A stretch of 5,804 nt of DNA. Source: Candidatus Sodaliphilus fimicaballi (GTDB lineage Bacteria; Bacteroidota; Bacteroidia; Bacteroidales; Muribaculaceae). The notes beneath the pieces are model-generated. The model saw nothing but the letters and a program-made list of their open reading frames with translations. It ran no database searches and was not told the DNA's origin. Positions 1 through 5,804 of this stretch are shown in pieces. How positions within the stretch are numbered: position 1 is the first letter of the stretch; the number at the start of each line of letters is the position of its first letter. The DNA lies in NCBI GenBank assembly GCA_018065165.1, contig JAGHTV010000270.1:1-5804 (forward strand). Reading direction: 5' to 3'. The position numbers and the translations under genes are program-made.

Positions 1-1
1 A

Positions 2-1240
2 TACATAGCAAAACGCCTCAAACTTGGAACTGACTCTAAATCAGGTAGTCCGGGTATGAATATTGCTCTTGTTGGCATTGTTCTGGCTGTTGTTGTTATG
101 ATTCTCTCAATTGCTATTGTAATGGGATTTAAGAACGAGATTACCGATAAAATTTACTCACTTGACCCTCATATAAAAATCTATAATGCAGTTTTAGGAA
201 TTGACGATAATTACTATACGGTAAATAAGCGTCAGATATACGAAGGATTAAAGACACAAGAAGGTGTATTAGATCGCATATCGTCAATTGCACTATTTGC
301 CGATAAACCTGCTATCCTTAAAACGCAATCAGACTTTAAAGGAATTCAGTATCGCGGTGTAGACGAAGGATTTGACTGGACTTATCTGCAGTCTCGCTTG
401 GTTGATGGCCGTGTTCCGTGCTTTGCTGATTCTGCCAATATATCAGAGATTATCATCTCACAAGCTGTTGCTAACCAACTTGAACTAAAAGTAGGAGACA
501 AAATACCTACATATTTTATTGATACAAAGGTTAAGGTACGAAATTCAGTTATTGTTGGTATCTATAGTTCCGATTTTGAGAGTTTCGATAACTCGATAAT
601 AATCGGTAATATCGCATTAATTCAGCAGGTAAATGATTGGAATGACGATACTGGCAATTACGTTGGTGTCAATGTGACTAATGTTGACAATGTTGAAGAC
701 GATGCCCGCGAGATATATTCTATCCTTGCTCTTGACTGCTATAATAGAGAGAACTCTACCCTATTTAATGTTACTCACACACGTAGCAATAATTTTTCGT
801 TCTTCTCGTGGCTCGATATGCTCGACATGAATGTAGTGATTATTCTTACACTTATGTTGATTGTATCAGGTTTTACTCTAGTTTCGGCTTTGCTTATGAT
901 TATCCTGGAGCGTATACGCATGATAGGTTTGCTTAAGGCTTTAGGATGCAACAATCTTTCAATAAGAAGCATCTTCATTTATCTTACTCACAAACTCGTT
1001 TTCAAGGGATTATTGTGGGGGAATATCATAGGTATTTCATTAGCTCTGATGCAGCAAGTGTTTCATGTCATAAAGTTGAACGCCGATGTATATTACATGC
1101 CGTATGTACCCATTTGTCTTAATATAGGTGTACTATTGTTGCTTAATTTGGGCATCGTTGCTGTGTCTTATATTACTCTGCTAGGACCTAGCTATGTGAT
1201 ATCTACAATTAAGCCAACCTCTATAATGAGATTTGAGTGA
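2..1240 (+). CDS. FtsX-family ABC transporter permease (LolC/LolE-like), 5' end cut by window edge
   Basis: Inner-membrane permease of the MacB/LolCE/FtsX class, which works with a separate ATPase; in this class the permeases move lipoproteins or other envelope substrates, but the substrate here cannot be told. The frame is open to the left edge and residues before the ATG at 56 read YIAKRLKLG, the usual N-terminus of these proteins, so the true start lies a few codons outside and 56 is internal. The visible 412 residues show TM1 at about 20-42, a large periplasmic domain at about 45-270, TM2 at 277-300, the cytoplasmic coupling loop ERIRMIGLLKALGC at 303-316, TM3 at about 336-356 and TM4 at about 369-395, then the family-typical C-terminal tail KPTSIMRFE. 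This four-helix, one-large-loop topology is the LolC/LolE pattern. No ATPase gene is visible next to it. Its last 20 bases overlap the 3' end of the convergent glycerate kinase gene. Family assignment is firm; the LolE role is inference. Confidence 0.93.
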   Translation, partial: YIAKRLKLGTDSKSGSPGMNIALVGIVLAVVVMILSIAIVMGFKNEITDKIYSLDPHIKIYNAVLGIDDNYYTVNKRQIYEGLKTQEGVLDRISSIALFADKPAILKTQSDFKGIQYRGVDEGFDWTYLQSRLVDGRVPCFADSANISEIIISQAVANQLELKVGDKIPTYFIDTKVKVRNSVIVGIYSSDFESFDNSIIIGNIALIQQVNDWNDDTGNYVGVNVTNVDNVEDDAREIYSILALDCYNRENSTLFNVTHTRSNNFSFFSWLDMLDMNVVIILTLMLIVSGFTLVSALLMIILERIRMIGLLKALGCNNLSIRSIFIYLTHKLVFKGLLWGNIIGISLALMQQVFHVIKLNADVYYMPYVPICLNIGVLLLLNLGIVAVSYITLLGPSYVISTIKPTSIMRFE

Positions 1241-2354
1241 TCGCTTTGACAGCTTTGCTTATATTTGCAGCTGCTATGTCCTTTCTCATGGCAATGTCTA
1301 GTGGCGTTCCTGGTTTTGTAACAGGAATAATCTCGGAAAATCCGCTATTTCTCAATAACTCTTCATCATCAATAGCTCCCGATAACAATGCACATTTTAC
1401 ATTGTGTCTAGTTGCACATTCAACGATTTTACCGGGTATTTTCCCTAACAATGTTTGCTTGTCACTTTTCCCCTCGCCGGTAATAATGAGATTGGCGTCT
1501 TTGATTTGATTCTCAAAATCGGTTAACTGCATCATTAGTTCTGCACCTGACATGAAAGTGCAGTCAATAAACGACTTGAGTGCATATCCTATACCTCCTG
1601 CTGCACCTGCACCTGGATAATCTGAAAAATCAGCACCGATTTCTTGTGATACGATATTGCTAAAGGTATGAGCTGCTATTTCCAATTCCTTGACTTGTAA
1701 CGCAGTCGCACCTTTTTGAGGGCCAAAAGTGTATGTTGCACCAAGTGGACCATAAAGAGGAGATACAACATCACTTGCAATCAAATCTTGAATTGTACTG
1801 AACAATTCACTTACTTTATTTATGCCTGCGATATGGCAAATTTTGTCGATGTTGCCAACTATTGGCTCTAGCTTGCTATTTGAACTGTCAAGAAACGTGA
1901 TTCCCAGTGCTCCTAACATTCCTATGCCAAAGTCGTTGGTGCCACTGCCCCCTAACCCTATTATTATCTTTTTGCAACCTTTATCGACGGCGTGAGTGAT
2001 CATCTCTCCCACTCCGTATGATGTCGTAATTGTAGGGTTGCGTTTCCCTTCTTCTATTAATGATAGTCCACATGCTTGAGCCGACTCGATAATTGCTGTC
2101 TTGCCATTATTGATGTACCCAATTTTAGCCGTTACCTTTGTACCTGGAATTGGGCCAGACACTTCAATTGGTTCTATGTCGCAACTTGTTGCAGTGACAA
2201 AGGCGTCAAGCATTCCATCGCCGCCGTCGCTCATGGGCAACAATACTTGCTTAGATTGGGGAAAAGTAGCGTTGATACCGCAAGAAATAGCCTGACAGGC
2301 TTCGATAGCCGTCATGCAGCCTTTATAGGAATCCATTGCTACTACAACCTTCAT
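1221..2354 (-). CDS. glxK: Glycerate kinase (glycerate 2-kinase, GlxK/GarK family)
   Basis: Cytoplasmic kinase of the type found in glyoxylate and glucarate use, phosphorylating D-glycerate with ATP to (in this family) 2-phosphoglycerate, which enters lower glycolysis. The 377-residue length is normal for a complete member. Conserved blocks are in order: MDSYKG at 7-12, PMSDGGDG at 40-47, the glycine-rich IIGLGGSGTNDFG at 131-143, SDVVSPLYGPLGA at 194-206, FGPQKGAT at 210-217, GAGAAGGIG at 248-256, and ITGEGKSDKQTLLGKIPG at 291-308. Some positions differ from the commonest family form (SDGGDGM where ADGGEGT is usual, GSGTNDFG where GSATNDGG is usual, GEGKSD where GEGRxD is usual), so it is a divergent but apparently intact enzyme. 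The ATG sits in a 4-base ATGA overlap with the stop of the CBM9-like gene, implying translational coupling; no good Shine-Dalgarno is seen. It is the last gene of its block and converges on the permease gene with a 20-base overlap. The glxK symbol is by family, not a proven orthology. Confidence 0.93.
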   Translation of the reverse strand: MKVVVAMDSYKGCMTAIEACQAISCGINATFPQSKQVLLPMSDGGDGMLDAFVTATSCDIEPIEVSGPIPGTKVTAKIGYINNGKTAIIESAQACGLSLIEEGKRNPTITTSYGVGEMITHAVDKGCKKIIIGLGGSGTNDFGIGMLGALGITFLDSSNSKLEPIVGNIDKICHIAGINKVSELFSTIQDLIASDVVSPLYGPLGATYTFGPQKGATALQVKELEIAAHTFSNIVSQEIGADFSDYPGAGAAGGIGYALKSFIDCTFMSGAELMMQLTDFENQIKDANLIITGEGKSDKQTLLGKIPGKIVECATRHNVKCALLSGAIDDEELLRNSGFSEIIPVTKPGTPLDIAMRKDIAAANISKAVKAITQISL

Positions 2355-3001
2355 CTTATTTCCAGTTTACCGAAGAATTGTGGTGCGTGAAAGTTAGGTT
2401 TGTCGGTATTGATAGGATTCCATGACAAGTAATGTGGATGGCTAGTCTTGTCGCCACATTTATACAGGTTACCCATAATATGTGATGGCATATTTTCAGG
2501 GTCAATTCCTATTAGTGCAAATGGGATTGCAATGGTTATTGACCATTCATGAACACCTGTTTTCTCTTCAAAAGGCTGGCTGCCACACGATGAGTAACGG
2601 CCTATTGATGCTATTTCCTGATCGTTTAGCCTTGTAGCATTGGGGCGTTCAACGCGATGGCTCGCATTTACTGTTCCAATGCAATTGAACTCAAAGTTCC
2701 AGTATTCAGGACTACCAGGTACTTGCAAGAAGAACTCAACGCAACTGTCTTGTGCTACAGGGCTAAGATTCTTGTCATTGACAGCTCTTAAATCCTCACC
2801 TGTGATAAAGAACTTAACATATAGATGACTTAATGAATGTGCTATTGCAAATTTTGCATCGGGGGCATAGTCGTAGACATTTGGCCAGTTAATGCAACCT
2901 ATACAATGTTTGGGGGACGAATTAAGCATTGCATCAATTGTAGAAAGGTCATTACCTTTGTCATTAATAGATGCAATCACAAGTGAGTTGTTGTTTGTCA
3001 T
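2351..3001 (-). CDS. CBM9-like (carbohydrate-binding family 9-like) protein without signal peptide
   Basis: A 216-residue protein of the CBM9-like/DOMON-type beta-sandwich family common in Bacteroidota, members of which are presumed to bind sugars; no enzymatic activity is assigned to this fold. Signatures visible are DSCVEFFL at 85-92, YWNFEFNCIGT at 100-110, HEWSITIAIPFALIGI at 151-166, GNLYKCGDK at 177-185, HYLSWNPI at 190-197 and the terminal PNFHAPQFFGKLEI. The domain fills nearly the whole chain, so it is a stand-alone module. The N-terminus (MTNNNSLVIASINDKG) has no hydrophobic signal or lipobox, so the protein should be cytosolic, unlike CBMs attached to secreted enzymes. There are six cysteines (33, 36, 87, 107, 139, 182), including a CxxC at 33-36. 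It overlaps the gene before (lysE) and after (glxK) by 4 bases (ATGA) each, so it is made together with both. Its ligand and function are unknown; a link to glycerate or a sugar acid is only inference from position. Confidence 0.85.
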   Translation of the reverse strand: MTNNNSLVIASINDKGNDLSTIDAMLNSSPKHCIGCINWPNVYDYAPDAKFAIAHSLSHLYVKFFITGEDLRAVNDKNLSPVAQDSCVEFFLQVPGSPEYWNFEFNCIGTVNASHRVERPNATRLNDQEIASIGRYSSCGSQPFEEKTGVHEWSITIAIPFALIGIDPENMPSHIMGNLYKCGDKTSHPHYLSWNPINTDKPNFHAPQFFGKLEIR

Positions 3002-3654
3002 AATAAGTTGATTTGACTTAGATAATCCCAGGTGCCTGTCACAAGGCCGTATAGCGACAAGATGAGCAAAATTGAACCTACAATGCGGTTTATTGTCTGC
3101 ATACTGTTGATGCTAAATTGTGCCCTTACCTTGTCCACTGCAAATGTGATAACAAACCACCACAATAATGCACCTAATACAATAAATGTATAGCCAATAA
3201 TGATGTGGTAGAAATGGTACTCGGGCATTGGGAATGAGAATCGTGCAAACAGAGGGATTATCAAGAAGATAATCATGGGGTTAGACAGCGTAAGGAAGAA
3301 ACCTGTAATTGCATTGCGAGTGTGATCGGCACCACTGGGTTTGTTGTCTTCTACGATGCTAACTGGGTTGTGAACAATCATATAGATTGCGTATGCGATA
3401 AGTAGGATACTACCTATTGCCTGCAGAACGCTAACATTTGCCTCAATAAAGTCGGTAACGATAGACATGCCAAGGCCTGTGAGCAGACAGTATAATAAAT
3501 CAGATGCTGCCGCTCCTACACCAGTGTAGAAACCAGCAAGGCGGCCATTGCTCAACGTACGCTGAACGCACATGATACCAATGGGACCCATGGGTGCTGA
3601 TAGGATAATACCTATCGAGAGACATCCGATTATTATTGATATTATAGTAGCCAA
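2998..3654 (-). CDS. LysE/RhtB-family exporter, TTG start
   Basis: Inner-membrane exporter of the LysE/RhtB superfamily, whose characterised members expel amino acids or related small metabolites; the substrate here is unknown. The 218 residues give about six hydrophobic segments (roughly 4-27, 40-63, 70-94, 113-136, 146-171, 190-210) and the family hallmark SAPMGPIGIMCVQRTL at 19-34 closing the first helix. The start is TTG at 3654-3652. It is the only standard start codon between the upstream in-frame stop (TAA at 3696-3694) and Met22, and starting at Met22 would remove the first helix. It lies about 20 bases downstream of the likely transcription start from the promoter at 3681-3712. No strong Shine-Dalgarno precedes it. 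It is first gene of a block with the CBM9-like gene (4-base ATGA overlap) and glycerate kinase, so the cargo may be related to the metabolite those two handle, but nothing in the sequence shows that directly. Confidence 0.9.
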   Translation of the reverse strand: MATIISIIIGCLSIGIILSAPMGPIGIMCVQRTLSNGRLAGFYTGVGAAASDLLYCLLTGLGMSIVTDFIEANVSVLQAIGSILLIAYAIYMIVHNPVSIVEDNKPSGADHTRNAITGFFLTLSNPMIIFLIIPLFARFSFPMPEYHFYHIIIGYTFIVLGALLWWFVITFAVDKVRAQFSINSMQTINRIVGSILLILSLYGLVTGTWDYLSQINLL

Positions 3655-3680
3655 ACTAATTAAATTCTCTATAAACCTTG

Positions 3681-3712
3681 CAAAGTTACAAATTTATTGG
3701 CAATTATTACAA
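3681..3712 (-). promoter_or_regulatory. Bacteroidota-type promoter for the lysE-CBM9-glxK block
   Basis: On the minus strand the gap upstream of lysE holds TAACTTTG (plus 3688-3681), an exact match to the TAnnTTTG -7 element of the Bacteroidota primary sigma factor, with a TTG -33 element at 3712-3710, 21 bases upstream (consensus about 19-21). The implied transcription start is near 3675, giving a leader of about 20 bases. A second -7 match, TAAATTTG (3696-3689), directly abuts the first but has no convincing -33 partner. The placement, ahead of the only sizeable gap on this strand, supports function. Confidence 0.65.
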
Positions 3713-3749
3713 CATGTAGTGGATTAAATTATAAACAAGGTGTAATAAT
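3703..3749. repeat. Perfect 9-base inverted repeat in the chrA-lysE gap
   Basis: ATTATTACA at 3703-3711 and its exact complement TGTAATAAT at 3741-3749 are separated by 29 bases. The arm at 3703-3711 touches the -33 element of the lysE promoter, so a repressor-binding role is possible. The arms are AT-rich and no U-tract follows in the minus direction, so it is a poor intrinsic terminator for the chromate transporter genes. In AT-rich DNA a chance origin is also plausible. Confidence 0.4.
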
Positions 3750-3754
3750 AAGCG

Positions 3755-4294
3755 TCAGAATATTATCAATCCCGCAATGCCTGCCATAATGATTACAATT
3801 ATGGGATGGATCTTAGTAAAGAAAACCAAGCAGAATGAGACTATGCAAATGATAATGGAGATGACTTGTTCGGTAAACTCGTAGCCGAAATTGTCTTTGT
3901 TCATCAACAATAATGCTGCTGATGCAATTAGACCCACTACTACGGGACGCAATCCTATGAGGGCACCTTGTATATATGGACTATTTTTATGCTCTGATAC
4001 ATAGTGACTAGCTAGTAATACAAGTATGTATGGCGGAATCACAACAGCACATGTGGCAACGATTGATCCCCACACGCTATTAGTTATTACATAGCCAATG
4101 TAAGTCGCACTATTAATACCGATAGGACCTGGTGTCATCTGAGATATGGCCACAATGTCGGTAAACATCTGGCTAGTAATCCATCCTGATCCTACAACCT
4201 CGTTCTGGATAAGTGAAAGCATGGCATAACCACCACCAAATCCGAACAGACCGATTTTAAGATAAGCCCATATGAGTTTCAAATATTCATTCAT
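3755..4294 (-). CDS. Chromate transporter family protein, short-chain subunit 2
   Basis: Single-domain member of the CHR (chromate ion transporter) family. Such short proteins come as adjacent pairs that together equal one long two-domain ChrA and are thought to work as a heteromer in the inner membrane. The 179 residues carry GLFGFGGGYAM at 15-25, the SQMTPGPIGINSATYIGY block at 51-68 and the repeat-typical GLRPVVVGLIAS in the second half, with several hydrophobic segments up to the C-terminus. Its ATG overlaps the end of subunit 1 by 8 bases and is preceded by a near-perfect Shine-Dalgarno six bases away, so this start is secure. The PGPIGIN form differs from subunit 1 (PGILAVN), as expected for the two non-equivalent halves of a pair rather than a recent duplicate. 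Chromate efflux is the founding function of the family, but the natural substrate in an anaerobe of this group is uncertain. Confidence 0.92.
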   Translation of the reverse strand: MNEYLKLIWAYLKIGLFGFGGGYAMLSLIQNEVVGSGWITSQMFTDIVAISQMTPGPIGINSATYIGYVITNSVWGSIVATCAVVIPPYILVLLASHYVSEHKNSPYIQGALIGLRPVVVGLIASAALLLMNKDNFGYEFTEQVISIIICIVSFCLVFFTKIHPIIVIIMAGIAGLIIF

Positions 4295-4853
4295 CGTGAG
4301 CCTCCTTCTTTAATGTTTTGTGGATGTTTATTACAATCCCAATTATTGCACCTAGAATTATGTAAACAATAGGATTAGAAACTATGGGTATGTGTGAATA
4401 AATCATCAAGGCAATGGTAATGGGGATAATTACCGTTTTCCAGTTTATTTTTGCATTGCGAGCCGTGGTTATTACAGGTGCTACGATAAGTGCAACAACC
4501 GCCGGTCGTATACCTTTGAAGATTCTGCTTATTATCTCGTTGTTTTTGATTGTCTCAGGGGTGAGATAGGTTGCAATTGCCAATATGATTAGGAACGATG
4601 GCATGATTGTACCAAGTGCAGCAACAATACTGCCTCTGAGTCCTTTAAGGTTGTCTCCTATTACGGTTGCAATATTTACAGCTAAAATGCCAGGCATAGA
4701 TTGAGCAATTGCAAGAAGATCAAGAAAATCTTCTTTTGCAATCCATTTGTGATTGTCGACAATCTCACGTTCAATGATTGCAATCATTGCCCAACCGCCA
4801 CCAAAGGTGAATAGACCTATCTTAAAAAATGTGATAAATAACTTCAAGTACAT
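4287..4853 (-). CDS. Chromate transporter family protein, short-chain subunit 1
   Basis: First partner of the short-chain CHR pair, an inner-membrane protein of 188 residues. It shows GLFTFGGGWAM at 13-23, the AQSMPGILAVNIATVIG block at 50-66, GLRGSIVAALGTIMPS after it, and GIRPAVVALIVAP in the second half, matching subunit 2 position by position while differing in the PG-containing loop. The tail is charged and cytosolic in character (HKTLKKEAHDE). It begins with ATG three bases after the folC stop, so its ribosome-binding region lies within folC and no promoter space exists between them; it is probably co-transcribed with folC. Its last codons hold the Shine-Dalgarno and start of subunit 2. 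Family assignment is firm; transported ion is not established by sequence. Confidence 0.92.
   Translation of the reverse strand: MYLKLFITFFKIGLFTFGGGWAMIAIIEREIVDNHKWIAKEDFLDLLAIAQSMPGILAVNIATVIGDNLKGLRGSIVAALGTIMPSFLIILAIATYLTPETIKNNEIISRIFKGIRPAVVALIVAPVITTARNAKINWKTVIIPITIALMIYSHIPIVSNPIVYIILGAIIGIVINIHKTLKKEAHDE
4301..4307 (-). promoter_or_regulatory. Strong Shine-Dalgarno for chromate transporter subunit 2
   Basis: The minus strand reads AAGGAGG at 4307-4301, then six bases, then the ATG at 4294-4292. It lies inside the 3' end of subunit 1, where it also encodes Lys-Glu-Ala. Bacteroidota genes generally lack such sites, and none of the other visible minus-strand starts has one, so this one stands out and fixes the start of subunit 2. 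Confidence 0.75.
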
Positions 4854-4856
4854 CGC

Positions 4857-5804
4857 TTACTGATTAATGAATTTGAAAAACTCAGCAAGGACATACATGC
4901 TACCACCTACATATATGAAATCATCATGTGTGGCAGTGCATAAGGCTGAACTATAGGCTTTGTCTACTGTGTCATAGGCATTGCCTAATAGACCATGACG
5001 GGCAGCTAGTTGCATTAATGCCTGAGCAGGCAAAGCTCTAGGTGTATGAGCTTGTGTGAAATAATACTGGGCATTCTTAGGCAAAATGGCAAGAATGTGT
5101 TGCAAGTCCTTATCGGCCATAAAACCAACAACCATATGCAACTTATTGCACTCGATTCTATTGATTTGACTTACAACAGAAGTTAAGCCCGCAATATTGT
5201 GAGCAGAGTCGCACACAACAAGTGGATTGTGTGCAATAACAGTCCAACGCCCTCGGAATCCAGTAATGTTGCAAACATTACCTATTCCCTTAGCTATTGC
5301 CTCATTGCTTATGGCGACACCACATTGCTTGAGTGTGTCAATTGCTGAAACTACGGTCGCAATGTTGTTACGTTGATAATCGCCCGACAACTGGCACACA
5401 AAACTGCCATAGTTTTTTGTTTCTATTTCTAATTGACCATCGTGGTTAGTTATAGAGGTGATTTCATTGAAGTCTTCGGCAAAGATAATTGATGAATTTG
5501 CTTGAGCGGCTTTCTCTTCAAATACTTTGCGGGTGCTTGCTGAGGTCTCTCCTATTACAACAGGTACTCTGGGCTTGATAATCCCAGCCTTTTCTGCTGC
5601 AATCTCCTCAAGTGTATTACCCAAGTATTCGGTGTGATCAAGTGAAATGTTTGTGATGACACTGAGTATGGGAGTGATGATGTTGGTACTATCTAGTCGA
5701 CCTCCTAATCCAACCTCAATAATCGCATAGTCAACTTGTTGCTCTTGAAAATACTTGAATGCCAGTGCAGATGTCAGTTCAAAGAACGACGGTTCAATTT
5801 CAAG
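4857..5804 (-). CDS. folC: Folylpolyglutamate synthase / dihydrofolate synthase, N-terminus beyond window edge
   Basis: Cytoplasmic Mur-ligase-family enzyme that adds glutamate to dihydropteroate (dihydrofolate synthase) and to folates (folylpolyglutamate synthase) using ATP. The frame is open to the right edge: 315 residues are visible, roughly the C-terminal three quarters of a usual protein of about 420-430 residues. The P-loop (GTxGKGS) therefore lies outside. Visible blocks are IEPSFFELTSALAF at 3-16, EVGLGGRLDSTNII at 30-43, TNISLDHTEYLGNTLE at 51-66 and IAAEKAGIIKP just after, then the C-terminal ligase domain with GFRGRW, VVCDSAHNIAGL, VGFMADKD and the closing YVGGSMYVLAEF. The TTG at 5624-5622 encodes the Leu inside the HTEYLGNTLE motif and is not a start. 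The stop is three bases before chromate transporter subunit 1, suggesting one transcript. Whether both synthase activities are present cannot be decided from this part. Confidence 0.95.
   Translation of the reverse strand, partial: LEIEPSFFELTSALAFKYFQEQQVDYAIIEVGLGGRLDSTNIITPILSVITNISLDHTEYLGNTLEEIAAEKAGIIKPRVPVVIGETSASTRKVFEEKAAQANSSIIFAEDFNEITSITNHDGQLEIETKNYGSFVCQLSGDYQRNNIATVVSAIDTLKQCGVAISNEAIAKGIGNVCNITGFRGRWTVIAHNPLVVCDSAHNIAGLTSVVSQINRIECNKLHMVVGFMADKDLQHILAILPKNAQYYFTQAHTPRALPAQALMQLAARHGLLGNAYDTVDKAYSSALCTATHDDFIYVGGSMYVLAEFFKFINQ

Noticed and set aside
56..58. ATG at 56 as start of the permease
   Set aside because: The frame continues upstream to the edge with the family-typical YIAKRL sequence, so this Met is internal.
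775..978. Minus-strand open frame inside the ABC permease gene
   Set aside because: Antisense to the conserved TM2 and ALG coupling loop of the permease; basic, low-complexity sequence typical of a shadow.
1237..1509. Plus-strand open frame of 90 codons with a hydrophobic start
   Set aside because: It lies wholly antisense to the conserved C-terminal part of glycerate kinase and resembles no known family; a frame shadow.
2076..2390. Plus-strand open frames (also 2101-2295) opposite the start of glycerate kinase
   Set aside because: Antisense to the conserved N-terminal motifs of glycerate kinase, with unnatural composition and no recognisable motif.
2640..2828. Plus-strand open frame inside the CBM9-like gene
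   Set aside because: Antisense to the conserved YWNFEFNCIG block; no independent support.
3703..3749. Inverted repeat as a Rho-independent terminator of the chromate transporter block
   Set aside because: Arms are AT-rich with a 29-base loop and no T-tract follows in the minus direction; an operator or chance is more likely.
4441..4760. Recurring GCAAT/ATTGC words that look like scattered short repeats
   Set aside because: They fall on Ala and Ile codons (GCA ATT, ATT GCA) of hydrophobic membrane helices and have no regular spacing, so codon use explains them.
5622..5624. TTG at 5624 as start of folC
   Set aside because: Codons further upstream encode the conserved EVGLGGRLDSTN and NISLDHTEYLG motifs, so this codon is an internal Leu.

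Overview
The window looks like a chromosomal housekeeping and accessory stretch from a member of the Bacteroidota, most likely the order Bacteroidales. This rests on three things: the family set (a Bacteroidales-style FolC, a short cytosolic CBM9-like protein with the YWNFEFNCIG and YKCGDK...HYLSWNP signatures, and a paired short chromate-transporter module), AT-rich coding sequence (about 40% GC by eye), and a promoter with the TAnnTTTG -7 element used by the Bacteroidota primary sigma factor. Genus cannot be fixed from this sequence alone.

Layout. A plus-strand gene for an FtsX/LolC-LolE-type ABC transporter permease enters from the left edge, is missing only a few N-terminal codons, and ends at 1240. 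Everything else is on the minus strand and reads right to left: folC (running off the right edge), two short chromate transporter genes, a 100-base gap holding a good Bacteroidota-type promoter, then a LysE/RhtB-type exporter, a CBM9-like protein and a glycerate kinase. The permease and glycerate kinase genes converge and overlap by 20 bases at their 3' ends, so no space exists for an intergenic terminator.

The minus-strand genes form two tightly packed blocks. Block 1 is folC, then a 3-base gap, chromate transporter subunit 1, an 8-base overlap, and chromate transporter subunit 2. The second subunit has an unusually strong Shine-Dalgarno sequence. Block 2 is lysE, CBM9-like and glxK, joined by two successive ATGA start/stop overlaps, which implies translational coupling. 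The promoter at 3681-3712 probably drives block 2 independently; it overlaps one arm of a perfect 9-base inverted repeat.

Two starts needed correction. The permease and folC frames are both open to the window edges, so internal Met/TTG codons at 56 and 5624 are not the real starts. The lysE gene appears to start at TTG. I see no tRNA, rRNA, CRISPR array, insertion sequence or phage gene. The families are all known. The least explained element is the coupled exporter / CBM9-like / glycerate kinase trio, where a carbohydrate-binding-type domain lacks any export signal.
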